This document shows, in pieces, positions 8,439 through 16,773 of a stretch of DNA of 64,000 nt. Where the stretch lies: the NCBI RefSeq assembly GCF_025837095.1, contig NZ_CP107551.1, positions 868,001-932,000 on the forward strand. The letters are read 5' to 3'. The translations under genes and the position numbers were made by a program. Position 1 is the first letter of the stretch. Each line of letters starts with the position of its first letter. The stretch is from Rhodococcus sp. Z13. Its GTDB lineage: Bacteria; Actinomycetota; Actinomycetes; Mycobacteriales; Mycobacteriaceae. The notes under the pieces were generated by a model. It ran no database searches, had not been told where the DNA came from, and saw nothing but the letters and a program-made list of their open reading frames with translations.

Positions 8439-9659
8439 GTGACCGGCACACTCGTCGCCGTCGTCGCGGTCGTGGCGGTGCTCCTCGCCACCGCCATCGC
8501 CGCGGTGTGGTTGCGCACCCGCCAGGTGGTGACGACCCCGGCGGAGCGGGCCGTGCACGACACGCTGCGTACCGCCTCGCTCGCCGCCCGCCCGCTGCGC
8601 CGCGGCCTCGACGCGACCTCCGCGCAGGAGGCGGCCCCGCACCTGCAGACCCTCACCGGGGCGCAGGCCGTGGCGATCTTCGACGCCGAGGGCGAGCGGC
8701 TCGCCTGGCACGGTCTGTTCCCCGGCCTGTCCGAGCAGATGCGGGCCGCTGCGGTCCGGGCGATCGAGGGGGAGCGGCGGGTGCTCGTCGGGCACGCGAG
8801 TCTGCAGCGCGGACCGGAGGAGGTCGCCGCCCGCGCCCTCGTCGCGCAGCCGCTCATCGTCGACGGTGCGGGGGTGGTCGGGGTGCTCGGGGTGGTCACC
8901 ACCTTCGATCCGGGACCGGCGATGCTCGGTGTCCTCACCGAGGTCGTCGGGTACGCGTGCAGCCAGATCGAACTGGCCGAACTCGACGCCTCCCGCGCCC
9001 GCCTCGACCGCGCCGAACTCCGCGCGCTGCGCGCCCAGATCAGCCCGCACTTCATCTACAACGCGCTCAACACGGTGGCGTCGTTCGTGCGCACCGACCC
9101 GGACCGGGCCCGCGAACTGCTCCTGGACTTCGCCGACTTCACCCGGTACTCGTTCCGCACCGCGGGGGAGTACACCCTGCTCGCCGAGGAACTGCGCAAC
9201 ATCGACCGCTATCTGACCCTCGAACGCGCCCGGTTCGGCAACGCCCTCGAGGTGCGCCTGCAGATCGCCCCCGAGGTCCTCAACGTCACCCTGCCGTTCC
9301 TGGCGTTGCAGCCGCTGGTGGAGAACGCGGTCCGGCACGGCATCGCCGGCAAGGACATCCGGGCGGGCAGCATCACCATCACCGCCGCCGACGAGGGCAC
9401 CGACTGCGTGATCAGCGTGGAGGACGACGGCATCGGCATGGACCCGGAACTGCTGCGCTCGGGCATGCTCGATGCCGTCGCCGACAGCGAGCACGGCAGC
9501 GGGGTGCGGGAGTCCGCGCACGTCGGCCTCGCCAACGTCGACGACCGGTTGCGGGCCGCCTTCGGCAACGACTACGGGCTGGTGGTGGAGACCGCGCCGG
9601 GCGCCGGGACCAAGGTCAGCATGCGGGTTCCGAAGTTCCGGCCGGGTATCCGGCCTTGA
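8439..9659 (+). CDS. LytS-type sensor histidine kinase
   Basis: A 406-residue kinase. One N-terminal membrane segment (about 5-24) is followed by a GAF-like region (about 60-170), the His_kinase family motif AQISPHFIYNALNTV with the phospho-acceptor His, and a C-terminal HATPase with VENAVRHG and DDGIGM. GTG 8439 precedes the membrane segment. It sits 31 bp upstream of a LytTR response regulator. Both lie directly ahead of acetate-type symporter genes, so it probably senses a carboxylate or metabolic state and controls uptake. The ligand is not visible. Confidence 0.88.
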   Translation: MTGTLVAVVAVVAVLLATAIAAVWLRTRQVVTTPAERAVHDTLRTASLAARPLRRGLDATSAQEAAPHLQTLTGAQAVAIFDAEGERLAWHGLFPGLSEQMRAAAVRAIEGERRVLVGHASLQRGPEEVAARALVAQPLIVDGAGVVGVLGVVTTFDPGPAMLGVLTEVVGYACSQIELAELDASRARLDRAELRALRAQISPHFIYNALNTVASFVRTDPDRARELLLDFADFTRYSFRTAGEYTLLAEELRNIDRYLTLERARFGNALEVRLQIAPEVLNVTLPFLALQPLVENAVRHGIAGKDIRAGSITITAADEGTDCVISVEDDGIGMDPELLRSGMLDAVADSEHGSGVRESAHVGLANVDDRLRAAFGNDYGLVVETAPGAGTKVSMRVPKFRPGIRP

Positions 9660-9690
9660 GGGACACCCCTCGTGACACGATAGGTTCGCC

Positions 9691-10473
9691 GTGAACGACA
9701 CCACAGAACAACTCACCGTACTGGCCGTCGACGACGAACCGCCCGCCCTCGACGAGCTGGCCTACCTCCTGCGTGCCCGGGAGGAGATCGCGGTCGTGCA
9801 CACCGCGGGCGATGCGACCACCGCGCTGCGGCTGCTGCGCGACGGCGGTGTCGACGCGGTGTTCCTCGACATCAACATGCCCGGCCTCGACGGGCTCGAG
9901 CTCGCCGGCATCCTGCGCAACTTCGCGACCCCGCCCGCCGTGGTGTTCGTGACCGCGCACGACGACCGTGCCGTGTCGGCCTTCGACCTCGGCGCCGTCG
10001 ACTACGTCCTCAAGCCGCTGCGCGAGGAAAGGCTCGCCGAAGCGGTCCGGCGCATCGCCGAGCGCCGCCGGCCCGGCACCCCGCCGCCCACCGACAACGC
10101 CACCGGCGACGACGTCATCCCCGTCGAACTCGGCGGGGTGACCACGCTCGTGCCGCGCTCGTCGGTGCACTGGGTGGAGGCGGAGGGCGACTACGCCCGG
10201 CTGCACACGGCCACCGGCTCGCATCTGGTGCGCATCCCCATCTCCACCCTGGAGAGCCGCTGGGCCGACGCCGGGTTCCTGCGCGTGCACCGCTCCTATC
10301 TCGTGGCGCTGCCGCTGGTCACCGGTATCCGCAGCGTCGGATCGGGTCTCGTCGTGTGTCTGAAGGGCGAGGGCACCGCCCCGGCCGTCGAACTGCCCGT
10401 CAGCCGGCGGCACACCCGGGAGCTCAAGGACCGGCTCATCCGCGGGCCCATGCAGTCGTGGACGTCCCGATGA
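9691..10473 (+). CDS. LytTR-family response regulator
   Basis: A 260-residue regulator with an N-terminal receiver (VDDEP acidic pair, phospho-acceptor Asp60 in VFLDINMPG, Lys of VLKPL) and a C-terminal LytTR DNA-binding domain (about 135-250). It is the partner of the preceding LytS-type kinase. Its stop overlaps the ATG of the next small membrane protein (ATGA), tying regulation to the transporter genes in one transcript. LytTR proteins bind paired direct repeats; none was confidently identified here. Confidence 0.9.
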   Translation: MNDTTEQLTVLAVDDEPPALDELAYLLRAREEIAVVHTAGDATTALRLLRDGGVDAVFLDINMPGLDGLELAGILRNFATPPAVVFVTAHDDRAVSAFDLGAVDYVLKPLREERLAEAVRRIAERRRPGTPPPTDNATGDDVIPVELGGVTTLVPRSSVHWVEAEGDYARLHTATGSHLVRIPISTLESRWADAGFLRVHRSYLVALPLVTGIRSVGSGLVVCLKGEGTAPAVELPVSRRHTRELKDRLIRGPMQSWTSR

Positions 10474-10841
10474 GCGCGGGGAGTCCTCCTCCGCCGCGCG
10501 AGAGGGTCGTGCTCGCCGAACGCCGCGGCGCCCGCATGGTCCGCACCCGCGTCGAGGTGCAGCAGCAGACCGAGGTCGGTGACGCCATGGTGCGTGGCCT
10601 CGTGCGCGCCCAGCTCGGGCTCGCCCTGCGGGTCGCGCTGACCACCGTGTGCCTGCTCGGCGCGATCCCGCTGCTCTTCCACGCCGTCCCGGGCCTGGCG
10701 GACGTGACCGTCCTCGGCATCCGGCTGCCGTGGCTGCTGCTCGGCGTCGTCGGTTACCCGCTGCTGCTCGGCATCGCGTGGGTGTACGTGCGGCTCGCCG
10801 AACGCAACGAGCAGGACTTCACCGACCTCACCGACGACTGA
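10470..10841 (+). CDS. Small two-helix membrane protein of symporter operon
   Basis: A 123-residue protein with a basic N-terminal half and two hydrophobic helices (about residues 58-78 and 86-108), followed by an acidic tail ending in DLTDD. ATG 10470 overlaps the regulator's stop. It occupies the same place relative to the following symporter as the DUF485 protein at 12759 does to the second symporter, and it is probably a divergent DUF485-type accessory subunit. Family assignment rests on topology and position. Confidence 0.7.
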   Translation: MSAGSPPPPRERVVLAERRGARMVRTRVEVQQQTEVGDAMVRGLVRAQLGLALRVALTTVCLLGAIPLLFHAVPGLADVTVLGIRLPWLLLGVVGYPLLLGIAWVYVRLAERNEQDFTDLTDD

Positions 10842-10846
10842 CGCCG

Positions 10847-12640
10847 ATGAGCGGATCGATCCCCGTCGTCACCGTCGTCGGTCTCGTCGCCGCGGCGATC
10901 GCCACCGTCGCCATCGGCATCTACGGCGTGCGCATGGCCCGCACCACCTCCGATTTCCTCGTCGCCTCCCGCAGCGTCGGCCCGCGCTGGAACGCCGCCG
11001 CGATCTCCGGCGAGTACCTGTCGGCGGCGTCCTTCCTCGGGGTGGCCGGTCTCGTCGCCAAGTTCGGCGCCGACGCGCTGTGGTATCCGGTCGGGTTCAC
11101 CGCCGGCTATCTCGGTCTGCTGCTGTTCGTCGCCGCCCCGCTCCGGCGCTCGGGGGCCTACACCGTCCCGGACTTCGCCGAGTTCCGGCTGGGGGAGAAG
11201 TGGCTGCGCACCCTGGCGATGATGGTCGTGGCGATCATCTGCATCCTCTACCTGGTGCCGCAGTTCCAGGGGGCGGGCCTGACCCTCAACATCCTGCTGG
11301 GCGTGCCCGACTGGGTGGGAGTCGCGGTCGTCGGGGTGATCGTGGTGGCCAACGTCGTCGGCGGCGGCATGCGCTCGATCACCTTCGTGCAGGCCTTCCA
11401 GTACTGGCTCAAACTCACCGCGGTCGCCCTGCCGGCCCTCGTGCTCGTGCTGCACTTCGTCGGCGACGACCGGAAGGTCGACGCTCCGGTACCGCCCACC
11501 GTCACCGAGACCACCAGCGTCGACGTCACCATCGACGTCGTGGTGCAGGTCGCCGAACCGCTACCGGTGATCGTCTCCGGGGAGGTGGATGGGCAGCCCG
11601 TCACCGGCGACTTCGAACTGACCCCCGGTGAACACGTCCTCGGCGCGGGCACCGAACTCGTCCTCGAGGCCGGCTCGCCGGTGCCGGTCGTGGCCGGCGC
11701 GCCGTCGGACAACGACGCCTGGGCGTCGCCCGGTGCGGGCCTCGGCGCCAGCAGCCGGCATCCGCTGTTCCAGGTGTACTCGCTGATGCTCGCGACCTTC
11801 CTCGGCACGATGGGCCTGCCGCACGTGCTCGTGCGCTTCTACACCAACCCCGACGGGCGCGCGGCGCGGATGACCTCCTTCGCCGTCATCGGCCTGCTGG
11901 GCCTGTTCTATCTGTTCCCGACCCTGCTCGGGGTGTTCGCGCGTCTGTACGTGCCGCAACTGCTCATCACCGGACGTTCCGACGCGGCGGTGCTGCTGCT
12001 GCCCGGCTCGGTGCTCTCGGGCTGGGGTGGGCAGTTGCTCGCGGCGCTCGTCGCCTCGGGGGCGATCGCCGCGTTCCTGTCCACCTCGTCGGGGCTGCTG
12101 GTGAGTGTCGCCGGGGTGTTGTCCACCGACGTGCTGCGCGGGCGTGTGCGCGACTTCCGGGTCGCGGCGGTCCTCGCCGGGATCGTGCCGCTCGTGCTGG
12201 CCCTGTCGGTGACCTCGCTCGACCTGTCCCGCTCGGTGGGGCAGGTGTTCGCGATCGCCGCGTCCACCCTGTGCCCGCTGCTGGTGTTGGGCATCTGGTG
12301 GCGCGGGCTCACCGCGGTGGGTGCGGCGGTGGGGATGGTCGTCGGCGGGCTGGTCGCCGGCGCCGCGGCCCTCTCGACGGTGCTCCTCCCGATCGACCCG
12401 ACGGTCGGCGGGGGCTGGCCGACGGTGCTGTCGGCCTATCCCGCGGCGATCAGCGTGCCGCTGGCGTTCCTGACGATGATCGTGGTGAGCCTCGCGACGC
12501 GACGCCGCGTGCCCGCCGATGTGGGCCGGGCCTTCTCGCGTATGCACGTACCCGAACGGCTCGGAATGGGACGCGACCGCGAGCTCGGGGCGTTCGGGGA
12601 ACGCGGCCGCGGCACCGGTGGGCGCCGTTCGTCGCGGTGA
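10847..12640 (+). CDS. Sodium/solute symporter, acetate-permease type
   Basis: A 597-residue SSS-family transporter with about 13 membrane segments, opening with the conserved SGEYLSAASFLGVAGL region and the later LGTMGLPHVLVRFYTNP motif shared with ActP-type permeases. Unusually, roughly 100 residues rich in Val, Thr and Pro (encoded about 11461-11760) are inserted between two membrane segments and read like a beta-rich extracytoplasmic loop; the second symporter at 13118 has only a short loop there. ATG 10847 follows the small membrane protein by five bases. Likely substrate is acetate, pyruvate or a related monocarboxylate. Confidence 0.85.
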   Translation: MSGSIPVVTVVGLVAAAIATVAIGIYGVRMARTTSDFLVASRSVGPRWNAAAISGEYLSAASFLGVAGLVAKFGADALWYPVGFTAGYLGLLLFVAAPLRRSGAYTVPDFAEFRLGEKWLRTLAMMVVAIICILYLVPQFQGAGLTLNILLGVPDWVGVAVVGVIVVANVVGGGMRSITFVQAFQYWLKLTAVALPALVLVLHFVGDDRKVDAPVPPTVTETTSVDVTIDVVVQVAEPLPVIVSGEVDGQPVTGDFELTPGEHVLGAGTELVLEAGSPVPVVAGAPSDNDAWASPGAGLGASSRHPLFQVYSLMLATFLGTMGLPHVLVRFYTNPDGRAARMTSFAVIGLLGLFYLFPTLLGVFARLYVPQLLITGRSDAAVLLLPGSVLSGWGGQLLAALVASGAIAAFLSTSSGLLVSVAGVLSTDVLRGRVRDFRVAAVLAGIVPLVLALSVTSLDLSRSVGQVFAIAASTLCPLLVLGIWWRGLTAVGAAVGMVVGGLVAGAAALSTVLLPIDPTVGGGWPTVLSAYPAAISVPLAFLTMIVVSLATRRRVPADVGRAFSRMHVPERLGMGRDRELGAFGERGRGTGGRRSSR

Positions 12641-12758
12641 CACGACCGTTCGTCGCACGACACCGCTTCTCGTCGTCCGTTTCGCCCGCAGGCCTGTGCG
12701 TGTGACCACCGTCTCACTAGCGTTGTGATCACCTTCACTCGACACTCGAGGAGTAGCA

Positions 12759-13121
12759 GTGACCACAGCACCACTCAGTGAGAGCGACGTACCCCCGCGG
12801 CGGACTCCGACACCGCAGGAGTTCGTCGTGATGCAGGAGAGCCCGGAGTTCCAGGAATTGCGAAGCCGACTGCGACGCTTCGTGTTTCCGGTGACCGCCT
12901 TCTTCCTCGCCTGGTACGGCCTGTACGTCCTGCTGGCCACCTACGCCGACGAGTTCATGGCGACGAAGGTTCTCGGCAACATCAACGTCGGCCTGATCCT
13001 CGGGCTCGCCCAGTTCGTCACGACCTTCGTGATCACCGGCGTCTACGTGAAGTTCGCCGGCCGTGAACTGGATCCGCGCTCCGCCGCGATCCGTGAGGAA
13101 CTGGAAGGACCGCAGCAGTGA
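12759..13121 (+). CDS. DUF485 family protein
   Basis: A 120-residue DUF485 protein with two membrane helices (about residues 43-65 and 78-103) and the typical LRRFVFPVTAFFLAWYGLYV stretch. A GAGGAG ribosome site precedes the start. Its stop overlaps the GTG of the acetate symporter. DUF485 genes are commonly paired with actP (YjcH-ActP in enteric bacteria), and the protein is believed to assist or modulate the permease. A promoter is likely in the 118 bp upstream, so this pair may be transcribed separately from the LytS cluster. Confidence 0.9.
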   Translation: MTTAPLSESDVPPRRTPTPQEFVVMQESPEFQELRSRLRRFVFPVTAFFLAWYGLYVLLATYADEFMATKVLGNINVGLILGLAQFVTTFVITGVYVKFAGRELDPRSAAIREELEGPQQ

Positions 13122-14752
13122 CCGTTCTCGCTCAGGGTGCGACCGACGTCGGCAACCCGATCCTCAACATCGCGATCTTCGTCGCGTTCGTCGTCGTGAC
13201 GATGGGGCTGGTCATCAAGGCCAGCCGCACCACGAAGAAGGCGTCGGACTTCTACACCGGCGGTGGCCAGTTCTCCGGTCCCCAGAACGGGTTCGCGATC
13301 GCCGGCGACTACCTGTCGGCCGCTTCCTTCCTCGGTATCGCCGGGGCCATCGCCGTCTACGGCTACGACGGCTTCCTGTACTCCATCGGGTTCCTCGTCG
13401 CGTGGCTGGTCGCGCTGCTGCTGGTCGCCGAACTGCTCCGCAACACGGGGCGTTTCACGATGGCTGACGTGCTCAGCTTCCGGCTGCGGCAGCGGCCGGT
13501 GCGGATGGCCGCGGCGCTGTCGACCCTCGCGGTGTCGCTGTTCTACCTGCTCGCACAGATGGCCGGTGCCGGTGGTCTGGTCGCGCTGCTGCTCGACATC
13601 CAGGACAAGACCGGTCAGGCCATCGTCGTCGCCGTGGTCGGTGTGCTGATGATCGTGTACGTGCTCATCGGCGGCATGAAGGGCACCACCTACGTGCAGA
13701 TGGTCAAGGCCGTGCTGCTCGTCGCCGGTGCCGGCCTGATGTTCGTGCTCGTGCTGTTCGCGGTGCGCGGCAACTTCTCCCAGCTGCTCGCCGACGCCCA
13801 GGCGATGGTGTCGAACTCGACCAACGAGGCCGTCGCGGGTCGTGACGTGCTCGCCCCCGGTGCCAAGTACGGCATCAGCGACATGACGCGCCTCGACTTC
13901 ATCTCGCTCGGCATCGCCCTGGTGCTCGGCACCGCCGGCCTGCCGCACGTGCTCATGCGCTTCTACACGGTGCCCACCGCCAAGGAGGCCCGCCGCTCGG
14001 TGACCTGGGCGATCGCCCTCATCGGCGCCTTCTACCTGTTCACCCTGGTGCTCGGCTACGGTGCCGCGAAGATGGTCGGCCCCGATGTGATCCTCGGTGC
14101 GCCCGGCAAGGAGAACGCCGCCGCCCCGCTGCTGGCCTTCGAGCTCGGCGGCACCCTGTTCCTCGCGATCATCTCGGCCGTCGCCTTCGCCACCATCCTC
14201 GCGGTGGTCGCGGGCCTGGCCATCACCGCCTCGGCGTCCTTCGCGCACGACATCTATGCCAGTGTCATCAAGCGCGGCAACGCCACCGAGGACGAGCAGG
14301 TGCGGGTCTCGCGCATCACCGTCGTCGTCATCGGCCTGATGTCGATCGTCCTGGGCATCCTCGCCATGGGCCAGAACATCGCCTTCCTCGTGGCCCTGGC
14401 CTTCGCGGTCGCCGCCTCGGCGAACCTGCCGACGCTGCTGTACTCGCTGTTCTGGCGCAAGTTCAACACCACCGGCGCGCTGTTCAGCATCTACGGCGGC
14501 CTCGTCAGCTGCCTCGTGCTGATCGTGTTCTCCCCGGCGGTGTCGGGCTCGCCCTCGTCGATGTTCCCCGAGGCCGACTTCTCCTGGTTCCCGCTGTCGA
14601 ACCCGGGCATCGTGTCCATCCCGCTCGCCTTCGTCCTCGGCATCGTCGGTACCTACGTCGGCCGCCGCAAGGAGGAGGACCGGTTCAAGCAGGCGGAGAT
14701 GGAGGTCCGCTCGCTCACCGGTGTCGGTGTCGAGAAGGCCGTTTCGCACTGA
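13118..14752 (+). CDS. Cation/acetate symporter (ActP-like)
   Basis: A 544-residue SSS-family monocarboxylate transporter with 13 or so membrane segments. It shows GDYLSAASFLGIAG near the start, GTAGLPHVLMRFYTVP in the middle and ASFAHDIYASV after it, all typical of ActP. GTG 13118 overlaps the DUF485 stop. It is followed by a strong terminator hairpin at 14765-14797. It is a close relative of the symporter at 10847 but lacks the inserted loop, so the two may differ in substrate range or regulation. Confidence 0.92.
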   Translation: MTVLAQGATDVGNPILNIAIFVAFVVVTMGLVIKASRTTKKASDFYTGGGQFSGPQNGFAIAGDYLSAASFLGIAGAIAVYGYDGFLYSIGFLVAWLVALLLVAELLRNTGRFTMADVLSFRLRQRPVRMAAALSTLAVSLFYLLAQMAGAGGLVALLLDIQDKTGQAIVVAVVGVLMIVYVLIGGMKGTTYVQMVKAVLLVAGAGLMFVLVLFAVRGNFSQLLADAQAMVSNSTNEAVAGRDVLAPGAKYGISDMTRLDFISLGIALVLGTAGLPHVLMRFYTVPTAKEARRSVTWAIALIGAFYLFTLVLGYGAAKMVGPDVILGAPGKENAAAPLLAFELGGTLFLAIISAVAFATILAVVAGLAITASASFAHDIYASVIKRGNATEDEQVRVSRITVVVIGLMSIVLGILAMGQNIAFLVALAFAVAASANLPTLLYSLFWRKFNTTGALFSIYGGLVSCLVLIVFSPAVSGSPSSMFPEADFSWFPLSNPGIVSIPLAFVLGIVGTYVGRRKEEDRFKQAEMEVRSLTGVGVEKAVSH

Positions 14753-14764
14753 CCTTCCGCACCC

Positions 14765-14797
14765 GGCGGCCCACTCCTCGAGGGGGAGTGGGCCGCC
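14765..14797 (+). terminator. Terminator hairpin after acetate symporter
   Basis: A perfect 13-bp inverted repeat (GGCGGCCCACTCC with its complement) separated by seven bases begins 13 bp after the symporter stop. There is no long T tract, as is common for actinobacterial terminators. Confidence 0.75.
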
Positions 14798-14844
14798 GTC
14801 GTGTCGCGGCCCGTCACCGGAATCGACCGTCTACTGTGCGGACC

Positions 14845-15291
14845 ATGGCGAAACTCGAAGTGTCCACCGACCTTCCGCTCGACCCGCACGCGGCATGGGA
14901 GCACGCCTCCCGGCTGGAGTCGTTCGGGGAATGGCTGAGCATCCACGACGGGTGGCGCAGCGACCTCCCGGACACCCTCACCGAGGGCACCACGCTGGAA
15001 TCGGTGGTGTCGGTCAAGGGTATGCGGAACCGGGTCGCGTGGACCATCGTCGAACTGGACGCGCCGCACCACGTGGTGCTGAAGGGGACGGGCAAGGGTG
15101 GCACGAAGTTCTCGATGCGACTCGCCGTCGCGGCCCGCGGGGACGGCTCGACACTGACGATGAAGATCGAACTCGGCGGCGCACCGCTGTTCGGCCCGAT
15201 CGGATCGGGAGTGGCGCGGGCCCTGCACGGCGACCTGCAGTCGTCGCTCGACACCTTCGCACGCCGCTACGGTGAGGAGGGGGCATCCTGA
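14845..15291 (+). CDS. SRPBCC/polyketide-cyclase-like protein (Rv0910-like)
   Basis: A 148-residue protein of the START/SRPBCC ligand-binding fold, resembling the mycobacterial Rv0910 type. The N-terminal LEVSTDLPLDPHAAWEHASR and the central WTIVELDAPHHVVLKG pattern are typical of these small hydrophobic-pocket proteins. ATG 14845 is preferred over upstream in-frame starts because it begins at the domain edge. Some relatives have been described as toxins paired with a small antitoxin, but no partner gene is adjacent here. Ligand unknown. Confidence 0.75.
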   Translation: MAKLEVSTDLPLDPHAAWEHASRLESFGEWLSIHDGWRSDLPDTLTEGTTLESVVSVKGMRNRVAWTIVELDAPHHVVLKGTGKGGTKFSMRLAVAARGDGSTLTMKIELGGAPLFGPIGSGVARALHGDLQSSLDTFARRYGEEGAS

Positions 15292-15450
15292 GCCTCCGGC
15301 TCCCGACGATGGGGGAGTGAGAGCCTGCGGTGACGATTCCACCGCTTTCCGAAGGGCTTTCGTGACCGCGAGCGTGATCCCCGGTTCCGGAACGGACGAC
15401 CGTCTCGTCCCGCGCTGGTGCGGACGGCGCCGGGATGGTGTCATCGTCCC

Positions 15451-15910
15451 GTGGACCGGTGGACCGACGAACGGGCAGCGGAGGAACGCACCTCTGCCAT
15501 CACTCCGCATCCGGAGCAGGTGTGGGCGTCGCGTGCGGTGATCGAGCGCGCGACCGGTGTGCTGATGGAACGCCACCGACTCGATGCCGACCGTGCGAAG
15601 GAATTGCTGCTCGAGGCGTCGCGTCGAACGAGCCGGACGATGCGGCAGCTGGCCGAGGACGTCCTCGCGTCCGGCTCCGTCGGCGAGCCCCCGGTGATCC
15701 GGCAGATCCTGGAGGCCGCATCGACCTCCCCGGCGTTGCTGCGGGCGGCCGCTTTCATCGAATCCGCCGCCGGCCGGCCGATCCGCCTGTCGGAGGTCGC
15801 GGAGGCGGCGGGCATCGGGGAACGTGCCCTGCAGTACGGCTTCGTGCGGTACTACGGCACCACCCCGATGGGGTATCTGCGTGCGGTGCGGCTCGAGCGT
15901 GCCCACCGGG
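15451..15910 (+). pseudogene. ANTAR-AraC regulator, 5' fragment split by IS21
   Basis: The N-terminal half encodes an ANTAR RNA-binding domain (ASRAVIERATGVLMERH, then helices to QLAEDVLASG). It is joined to an AraC-type DNA-binding domain beginning at SPALLRAAAFIESAAG. Reading stops making sense at 15910, where an IS21-family element starts. Joining 15910 directly to 18443 restores the AraC domain in frame, as VRLERAHR followed by ELLAAEPGDG. The gene is therefore inactivated by insertion unless the fragment has residual function. GTG 15451 is the most likely start; GTG 15418 is possible and no clear ribosome site is seen. ANTAR fused to AraC is an uncommon domain pairing. Confidence 0.8.
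15905..15910. repeat. Target-site duplication of IS21 element, left copy
   Basis: ACCGGG immediately precedes the element's terminal TGT and is repeated exactly at 18437-18442 after the terminal ACA. A perfect 6-bp duplication marks a transposition event that still has both flanks intact. Confidence 0.9.
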
Positions 15911-15984
15911 TGTCAACGGCCATCATGATGTCCCCGCTCTTGGCCAGGTGAAAGTCCCCGCCTCGTGGGTGTTCGGGGTTGGGG

Positions 15985-16773
15985 TCAGGGGCGTTCACCT
16001 CGTTCGTGTCGGGCTTGGCGCATCCGGTAGGACTCACCGTCGGTGAGCACGACGGTGGCGTGGTGCAAGAGCCGGTCGAGGATGCCGGCGGCGGTGGTGT
16101 GTTCGGGCAGGAACCGGCCCCACTGCTCGAACGGCCAGTGCGAGGCGACCGCCAGGGATCGGCGTTCGTAGGCGCCGGCGACGAGCCGGAACAGCAACTG
16201 GGTGCCGGTGTCGTCGAGCGGCGCGAACCCGACCTCGTCGACGATGATCAGATCCGCCCGCAACAGCGTGTCGATGGTCTTGCCGACAGTGTTGTCGGCC
16301 AGGCCGCGGTAGAGGGCTTCGACGAGGTCGGCGGCGGTGAAATAGCGGACCTTGTGCCCGGCGTGCACGGCCGCGATCCCCAACCCGATCAGGGTGTGGG
16401 ATTTTCCGGTCCCCGGCGGGCCGACCAACGCCAGATTGGCGTGGGAACGAACCCATTCCAAACCGATCAGGTAGTCGAATGTGGCTTGTGGGATGGAGGA
16501 CTCGGCGACGATAAAACTGTCGAGGGTCTTGGCGACGGGGAACGCGGCCGCTTTGAGTCGGGCGGCGATGTTGGAGGCGTCGCGGGCGGCCAACTCCGCT
16601 TCGATCAGGGTGCGCAGCACCTCCTCCGGGGTCCAGCGTTGGGTCTTGGCGGTCTGCAGGACCTCGGCGGCGGTGCGGCGGACGGTGGCGAGTTTGAGTC
16701 GGCGCAGACCGGCGTCGAGGTCGGCGGGCAACGCCGCGACCGCCGGCGGAACGGCGGTGCTCGAACTGCTCAT
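15985..16773 (-). CDS. istB: IS21 transposition helper ATPase IstB
   Basis: A 262-residue AAA+ ATPase with Walker A GPPGTGKSH, Walker B LIIVDEVGFAPLD and the downstream SLAVASHWPFEQWG region typical of IstB. It would load onto target DNA and recruit the IstA transposase. ATG 16773 overlaps the istA stop (ATGA), the standard istAB arrangement. The gene is intact; its partner is frameshifted. Confidence 0.95.
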   Translation of the reverse strand: MSSSSTAVPPAVAALPADLDAGLRRLKLATVRRTAAEVLQTAKTQRWTPEEVLRTLIEAELAARDASNIAARLKAAAFPVAKTLDSFIVAESSIPQATFDYLIGLEWVRSHANLALVGPPGTGKSHTLIGLGIAAVHAGHKVRYFTAADLVEALYRGLADNTVGKTIDTLLRADLIIVDEVGFAPLDDTGTQLLFRLVAGAYERRSLAVASHWPFEQWGRFLPEHTTAAGILDRLLHHATVVLTDGESYRMRQARHERGERP

